Part shown: in pieces, positions 56,991 through 62,320 of the stretch
Layout of the letters: every line of letters begins with the position of its first letter
How positions within the stretch are numbered: position 1 is the stretch's first letter
NCBI GenBank assembly: GCA_001414485.1
Contig: LLEY01000262.1
Location: 1 to 62,320 of the forward strand
Length of the DNA: 62,320 nt
Reading direction: 5' to 3'
Origin: Calycina herbarum
Taxonomy: Eukaryota > Ascomycota > Leotiomycetes > Helotiales > Pezizellaceae
The notes under the pieces: generated by a model
Told to the model about the DNA's origin: nothing
Databases searched by the model: none
The model's input: only the letters and a program-made list of their open reading frames with translations
Position numbers and translations under genes: made by a program

Positions 56991-58141
56991 TTGTTAAGTC
57001 AGTGTAAGCTGTAAAAGGAGGGCTCAGGGCGTACAGTGTGATTCGGGCACTTTTTTCATTAGCATGGTTGAAATTATTATTTGGAAGTCAAACTTACCAT
57101 TGCCACAATAAAATTTCTTGTTCCTCCGAGAATTTTGCGCAAATCGATACGTGCGTGGTCTTGAACCAGTGCTATTGTAATTGGACAAAACGTAGGGAGA
57201 CGCATGCTTTATACTCTCAACAGTGACAGCGACTTTGGGACCAGCGTTTTGAGATTGCAACAATGTGCTGAAGCCGAACTTTTTTTTCAACGAGGATGAT
57301 GTAGTTGTAGCTGTGTTTTGTACAGTGATAGCGACCTTGACACCGGCGATGCGGAACTGAAGGAACGTGCTCGTGGACCTATTCTCGTCCTCGTTGATTC
57401 CATTTAATTGGGGTATAAAGCGTAACTTGAAAAAGGTATTGCTGAGCTGCTTCTACAAAGTACTTCCGTCTGATTCTTTCTCAAATACTGTACTGCTGGT
57501 GGAAAATTTCGACTCCAGTAGCTCGGACTGCTTAGCATCTTCCATTTTTTTGCCTCTTATGTTAAGAAAGCCTTGAACGCTGCCGTTACCTTTATATAAT
57601 GATTCAATAACACAGAGAGTACCTATTTTCGTATCATTAGCATGTGTAAGATCACCGGAGATTGAGTTTTACCTAGTCCACTTCTATTTATAAAATCGAA
57701 GTAGTTCATCAAACCACTTGATAAGCTAAGAGTGTTCTCAATAGTACGGAGTGGCTCGAGGTCGGCATACCCACCGCCATCTATTACCAAGACACGTATC
57801 CCAGCTGTGTATGACTTAATGTTTATGACAATTCCATCTGGTTCCTGGCAAAGTGGACACTCTTTTAGGTGATGTTTTCCTAGCGGTCCACCATTATCCT
57901 CGGCTAAAATCATAACGCAGCTGGGGCAGAAGGAGTGACCACATCTCAAGGTGTACTCGGGCCTTCGAACAAGGCAATAAAAGCAAGTGGATTTGGAAAA
58001 AAGTTTGCTCCATGTTTCAGAAAAAGTTGTCAATAGAGCGGTATGGGATATGCAAGCTCTGTGCTCTTCGCTTCGAAAGAGTTCGAAAGCCTGGAGACAA
58101 AAGTTCTCCTGGATCACCATCGTGAAATCGCAATTCTTCAA
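56991..58141 (-). pseudogene. RING-patatin relic (copy 2)
   Basis: In order on the minus strand: a RING finger (CFYC, CGHSFCPSC, ECPLC), AGIRVLVIDGGGYADLEPL (the patatin oxyanion loop with Arg lost), FDFINRSGLGTLCVIE across a 48-bp intron (57670-57623) where the G-T-S-x-G-G nucleophile motif should be but is not conserved, then TAG at 57455-57453, and VAVTVESIKHASPYVLSNYN, a typical patatin segment, ending at a GTAAGT donor near 57099. Downstream exons are not recoverable. Paralogue of the gene at 42179-44075. No full catalytic dyad can be formed. Confidence 0.6.
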
Positions 58142-58473
58142 AGGAAGTTCCGTGATATCTCGCTCAATATCTTAGAGGGGCTCGAAGTAGCAGCTCTCAA
58201 AGACGCTCTTTGGTTGGAACTCTAAAAATAAATATTAAAACTGGCTTAAAGATTCTAAAAAATGCTTGGCTTACTGTGACAACCGGGCGGGAAACTGTCG
58301 AGGAAGAGAGCGGATACAATAATAGGACCCGAGAATGATGTAAACCTTTTGGCCATGCCAGATAACTTCAAGAAGTCAAGAATATGTGTAGACAGTGATA
58401 GGATTAGATTAGACAACCTAGTAGTTCGAATAAAGCTGAATGGATTTGTAATATCCATAACAAAGATTTACAC

Positions 58474-59373
58474 AAATTTGACCCCGCAGTGGAGGAGTTT
58501 CTAGCATTGCTTGATACACAGATTGGGAGGTTCACAAGAAAGTTTATAGAGCAGGGCTACCATATTGCTGTGGCGAACAGTGTTGCTATGGTCGGTTTTG
58601 CTTCCAAGGAGAATGTCTTGATGAAAGCCATTTTACCAGAAGACGAGGATGTCGTAATAGCGAATACTTCTTCTACTCCGGAAATCGTAGCCAAATCTAT
58701 GGTAACATTCAGGAGTGCTCAGCGCCTCAGCAACGCAACTGCTGAGATTGTTTTAGAAAGGGTGGGTGTCCCAAATGTCCTCCCATTCATCTATGTAACA
58801 CTGATCTTTATCTTATTCATGGCTCGACACCCTGCAGCAATGACTTTTATCGAAGTGGAATTCCCCTGGAAGTCTTTGGCCATCATGCTGAATACTATCT
58901 TGGGTTCTTACCAAACTCCTGGACGGATCGAAGATGAGGCATTCCCGATACTTGAAAAAGACGATCCACGCCCATTTCCAGAAGACTTTGCAGTTCGGGG
59001 ACTTCTTTGGACCGAAGGATATTTCCTAGCTGATTTCTTCACCAAGAAGAAGATAGATGGAGAAGAGAAGTATCATGAACGCGCCTCGATGACTTCTTAG
59101 CGAAAAGAACGCATTCTCTGGCTTGCCCGTCGCATTGCCTCTTTGGTTCCCCATCTCACTTACAATGGGAAGAGATTTTCGATTCCATCAAGCACCGGAG
59201 AGGAGATGGAGCTTCCCACAAGAGCTTCAACTTTCGCTTCGGTGGCCACTAGTGGATCATTTGATCGAGTAGGAACCTGGGAATCGCAAGATGGTATCAG
59301 GTCAGAAGACGAAGAAGATGAAATTTCATCCCCAGCTACTGTACTTGCCTCGGAAGGGAGTCCTAATAAGTGA
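58474..59373 (+). pseudogene. Est1/EBS1-like 3' fragment with nonsense codon
   Basis: The frame starts abruptly (KFDPAVEEFLALLD) without ATG and gives SNATAEIVLERVGVPNVLPF, RHPAAMTFIEVEFPWKSLA, EKDDPRPFPEDFAVRGLLW and EEKYHERASMTS: the conserved C-terminal block of fungal Est1-type DNA/RNA-binding proteins (telomerase/NMD family). A TAG at 59098-59100 interrupts what reads on as RKERILWLARRIA to 59373. CAG is the likely original codon. The 5' half (14-3-3-like and TPR-like part) is missing, so this is a truncated duplicate, not the functional gene. Confidence 0.7.
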
Positions 59374-59557
59374 TAGGTTGATATTTCCCATCCCCTACAT
59401 TTCAAACTAAACACCATATTGTCACAATAAACGACACGCTTAGATAGGGCTAGTTAGCAAGACCTCCAGGTACGCCTATTCTCATTTTACTCTTCCTCGT
59501 GTCCTATTGTCTAACCAGTGAAATAGATACCAAGACTACAAACAAAATAAAACCAAA

Positions 59558-59908
59558 TTACAAATGATAGTTAAACACGAGTGATTGGTGAGCGACCAAT
59601 GGATCCTTTTGTCTTTCATTCTCCGCCCCGTCACGTATCTGAATCAGCGTGGCTCGTTTCTCAAACTCGCGTAACTTCGCCGATGAGTAGTCCATAGTGC
59701 TTTTGTGCGTCTTTAATATCCCAAGTACCATGGCAAAGTTTTCGTCTGGTGGCGGTTGCCTGCCCTTGGATTGTTGAGCTGTGCGTTCCACAGAGTTTCT
59801 CATGGCAACCAACGCATGTACCGTGGCTTGCTCCTCGTCTGGAAATGTGGCTTCGAAGTCCGTGATCTTTTTGAGAACGCCATTGAGTGTTGTATAGCGT
59901 AAATGGGG
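59558..59908 (-). CDS. partial unknown protein gene
   Basis: A frame of about 115 codons (TLNGVLKKITDFEATFPDE; KGRQPPPDENFAMVLGIL; stop at 59558) begins after a TTTAAG acceptor near 59924 without a matching phase-1 donor upstream. The other frame upstream (60110-59930) is Pro/Ser-rich and may be its first exon or a leader. Helical, soluble, no family recognised. Confidence 0.35.
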   Translation of the reverse strand, partial: PHLRYTTLNGVLKKITDFEATFPDEEQATVHALVAMRNSVERTAQQSKGRQPPPDENFAMVLGILKTHKSTMDYSSAKLREFEKRATLIQIRDGAENERQKDPLVAHQSLVFNYHL

Positions 59909-60355
59909 GGTTCGAACTTAAATACAGCTTTGGAGCCAGGAAAAATTGAAGCAACAAGGTAGGGCAAAGTGAGGCAGGCGAAAGGCGGCGAAGTAAGGGC
60001 GAAGGATTGCAAGTTGGGCGCAGAAGCAGCAGAATGTTTAGTGGCGGAGCCTGTAGGCTCTTCATGGGCCTCTTCGCGGGGCAGGCGGTCAACCCCTGGC
60101 GACATTTGCGACAGTCTTTGCACATTCCAGTGATGATTAGGCCTGAAGTGGTTTCCCGATAAGGGCTGATGCAGCAGGACTCTCATCTGTTGGTGGTCGG
60201 TAGCTTCAGTTGGACGTGGGGGCAAATGATCACCAGTGTGTATAAAATGGCAGGTCAAAAGGTTTCAAGTCCCATGCAACCTTCCATTCTTCGTGCTTCA
60301 AAAGACAAGAGTCCGTCTTCGTTACTCCTCATTCCGAGTTTCCAGATCACACGAA

Positions 60356-60670
60356 ATGTCCGGGTCCGGAGGATATTACAAGTACCGCTGCAAGTACTTC
60401 TTCACCCATAACTGCCCACACTGGGTTTGGGTTCATAATGCACCGTGTGCCCACTGTCTGGTACGCAGCCTAGAATTTTCAATGGGGGCATTGCTAATGC
60501 GTTATAGGCGGATGGCAGAGATAGCGAAACTACATTCTATGGGCTTTGGGGAGCCTCGAGTGCTTACACCAAGGGGCTGGGGGTGTGGATGTCTTTTAGG
60601 CGAGCTGGCTGACCTGCAACTGGAAGGACGGGCGGATGTAAGCAGCTACATCCCCGTATGTTGTGATTGA
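60356..60670 (+). CDS. small Cys/aromatic-rich protein, 104 aa
   Basis: ATG 60356 starts MSGSGGYYKYRCKYF followed by THNCPHWVWVHNAPCAHC, a Cys/Trp pattern I associate with a small conserved fungal family of unknown function; C-x2-C spacing could bind zinc. A GTAAGC donor near 60638 raises the possibility that the last residues come from another exon. No signal peptide, so probably intracellular. Confidence 0.5.
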   Translation: MSGSGGYYKYRCKYFFTHNCPHWVWVHNAPCAHCLVRSLEFSMGALLMRYRRMAEIAKLHSMGFGEPRVLTPRGWGCGCLLGELADLQLEGRADVSSYIPVCCD

Positions 60671-60925
60671 GAAGTTCCTGCCTCCCTACCATCCTGGGTA
60701 CCCTGTAACGATTGGAGTAGCATTGGTAGCCTGGCACCCACAGTCCACAACCTATAGGAGGTGAGTAAGGTGGCGTGTATACAATGTAATCAATATGTTC
60801 CTTTACCAAGGTCCGCTTCCGTGACTGTTCCTGCTTCTCCAACTGCGAACTTCGCTTCATCCACCACTTTCTAAACCTTACGTGCTCAATCATGTCCCCT
60901 TCAATATAACAAAACAGCATTCATC

Positions 60926-61518
60926 ATGCCAATTATGAAGATTCCGGGAAATGCTACACCAGGAAAGGTTGAATGCCCTTTCTGCCACTGTTGGTTTGCT
61001 CGAGAATATTTAATCAAACATGTCGATCAACACACGTTCAAAAACGATCCTAAGGTCAACCATTTTCCAGACGCCGCAGCATATGTTCTCGAGAGGAGGA
61101 ATACACCACATCGAAAGAAAGATTACAACCTACCTTCTAAATGCCCGTTCTGTCCAAAACCAAAACCTCTCACCCGTTCTTTCAGAGATCATATCAATCT
61201 ACACACGAAGCAGGACAGCAAAGTCAAATATCATCCAGAGGCTGAGGCCTTTCTCCTCCGACATCCTTCAAAGCATCGGCGTCTAAAAAAGAACGAGGTC
61301 GATATTCTGATGCGAGAATTTGAAAACAACGCAACACCAACAGCTCAGAGCAGAGAGAGGCTTGCGAAGGATATTGGTGTTGAGCTGAAACTCATCTATG
61401 TACGTTTAGAATACCGTGACTAAGAAAATATCAGACTAATAAGAGACAGAATTGGTTCAGAAGGAGACGGCGAATGGAGAGGGTTACGAACGATCATCTA
61501 ATACAGAGGGAAACATAA
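60926..61518 (+). CDS. compact C2H2 zinc finger plus homeodomain protein, 180 aa
   Basis: Exon 1 is 60926-61399, then a 50-bp intron (61400-61449; GTACGT donor, GACTAAT branch, GACAG acceptor, phase 0) and exon 2 at 61450-61518. Finger 1 is ECPFCHCWFAREYLIKHVDQH; finger 2 begins KCPFCPKPKP and ends RDHINLH. After a basic linker (KHRRLKKNE) come three helices of a homeobox: VDILMREFENN, SRERLAKDIGV and, across the splice junction, LKLIYNWFRRRRRMER, matching the W-F-x-N-R recognition helix pattern except that Asn is Arg. Probably a DNA-binding regulator. Without splicing the homeodomain would be lost, which supports the intron. Confidence 0.75.
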
Positions 61519-62320
61519 AAACATCAGCTGTTGGGAGGCAATAGTGGCACCAGCGGATATGGAAGTTTGATAACCTCGGAGGTTCCTACGGTTTCTTTAG
61601 AACGTTTTAGTGTCGAACTGTTTGACTTCTCAAATTCTAGCACTAATTCCAATTTCTATCTATCTCTTCCTACACCTCTCTATGTATAGTTATCAATGAC
61701 ATCGTAGCAGATTAGGAAGGTGTACTTGAGTATTGTTCCCCACCTTGTTTTCAAAGATTAGTCGTGGTCGGGACAATTGGCCTCGCATTCTGCTCAAGGC
61801 TGACGAAATATTCTCCGAATGTTGAATCATAGCCTCTATTTAAACTGGCAACTTATCCGAAAGATACTAAGTTCTCGTGCAATCAGGGAAAGAGAGAATA
61901 AGCAGAGCAATCCCAGACGGGAGATCAGACGAGCCCTATAATAAACCCATCTCCGAACCTGTGGATGTTGTCGAAAATGGGTGGATCGTGTATCTTGATC
62001 ACAGATATCAGTTAACATATAACTCCCTGGCCAAATGCCATCCCCAAGCGGAAGTTCCCTGTCATATAAAATGGCGTTCAGCGCAACACCTTTTTTCGTA
62101 GATCGAATTTTTTGTTCTAAATCACTCGCTCTCATCTACTCGCACTTAATAAGCCGATTTCCTTCCATGGAGACCTCCCTTAGGAGGCCTCCGGCCTCAC
62201 CTACGCCTCTGAGAAGAGACCTAGGAAAAGGGGGAGGGCGCCCGATCCCCCCCCTTCCGAATATACAACAGCACTTTGTCTTAGCAACTTCTAAAGCTCT
62301 TGAGCGTAGTACTATAGGCC
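61519..62320. other. end region, no gene supported
   Basis: A plus-strand frame at 61877-62101 (SEPVDVVENGWIVYLDHRY) is protein-like but has no ATG or splice partner. The last 160 bases hold a short palindrome (AGGAGGCCTCCGGCCTC near 62185) and a poly-G/poly-C run; this could be the edge of a repeat continuing outside the window. Confidence 0.3.

Noticed and set aside
60564..60920. 118-codon minus-strand frame between the small Cys-rich gene and the homeodomain gene
   Set aside because: Overlaps the better supported plus-strand gene and has no splice or motif support beyond a plausible ATG.
1..62320. CRISPR array, bacterial operon, tRNA, rRNA or viral replicase signatures
   Set aside because: None seen: spliceosomal introns throughout, no regularly spaced identical repeats, no tRNA cloverleaf or rRNA core sequences recognised by eye.

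Overview
The window is nuclear DNA of a filamentous ascomycete (Pezizomycotina; Helotiales-like is a guess). Almost every gene is split by introns of 44-60 bp with GTRNGT donors, CTAAC/CTAAT branch sites and YAG acceptors. The recognisable proteins are fungal types: a dynamin-like GTPase, an AIM9-like mitochondrial kinase-fold protein, a Dcr2-type phosphatase, RING-patatin proteins, a Clr5-type repeat protein and an Est1-like fragment. I rebuilt gene models by hand from splice sites and frame continuity; none has been tested by a database search.

Region 1-5.9 kb: an unknown gene with a decayed 5' end, then a Cys/Trp-rich protein gene on the minus strand.

Region 5.9-25.3 kb is the most interesting part. 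Two paralogous blocks lie in mirror image around a core of about 10 kb. Each block has (a) a small two-exon gene, (b) a four-exon gene for a coiled-coil, probably nuclear protein whose 3' end overlaps the small gene tail to tail, (c) a divergently read gene (a seven-helix membrane protein on the right; a different protein with a similar tail on the left), and (d) a 442-bp segment present in both blocks in opposite orientation. The core holds a disordered nuclear protein, a basic/acidic nuclear protein, a SNF2-like helicase and two unknown genes. In the b genes the three intron positions and phases are the same; in the a genes the intron phase and last-exon length are the same. I do not know a described system with this layout.

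Region 26-39 kb: an aminoglycoside-phosphotransferase-like pseudogene with one nonsense codon, an unknown 183-aa protein, a sirtuin-like gene cut off before the catalytic His, a coiled-coil protein, a dynamin-like GTPase, two small unknown proteins and a 551-bp MITE-like element with long inverted arms and RIP-like transitions.

Region 40-62 kb: an AIM9-like gene, a decayed RING-patatin gene, the Dcr2-like phosphatase and the Clr5-type gene, then a mosaic of small or broken genes (a truncated SET protein, a second RING-patatin relic, an Est1-like 3' fragment) and, near the end, a compact protein with two zinc fingers and a homeodomain.

At least four genes carry premature stops that are each one C:G-to-T:A transition from a sensible codon. 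With the many gene relics and long gene-poor stretches, this suggests a fast-evolving accessory region exposed to RIP-like mutation.
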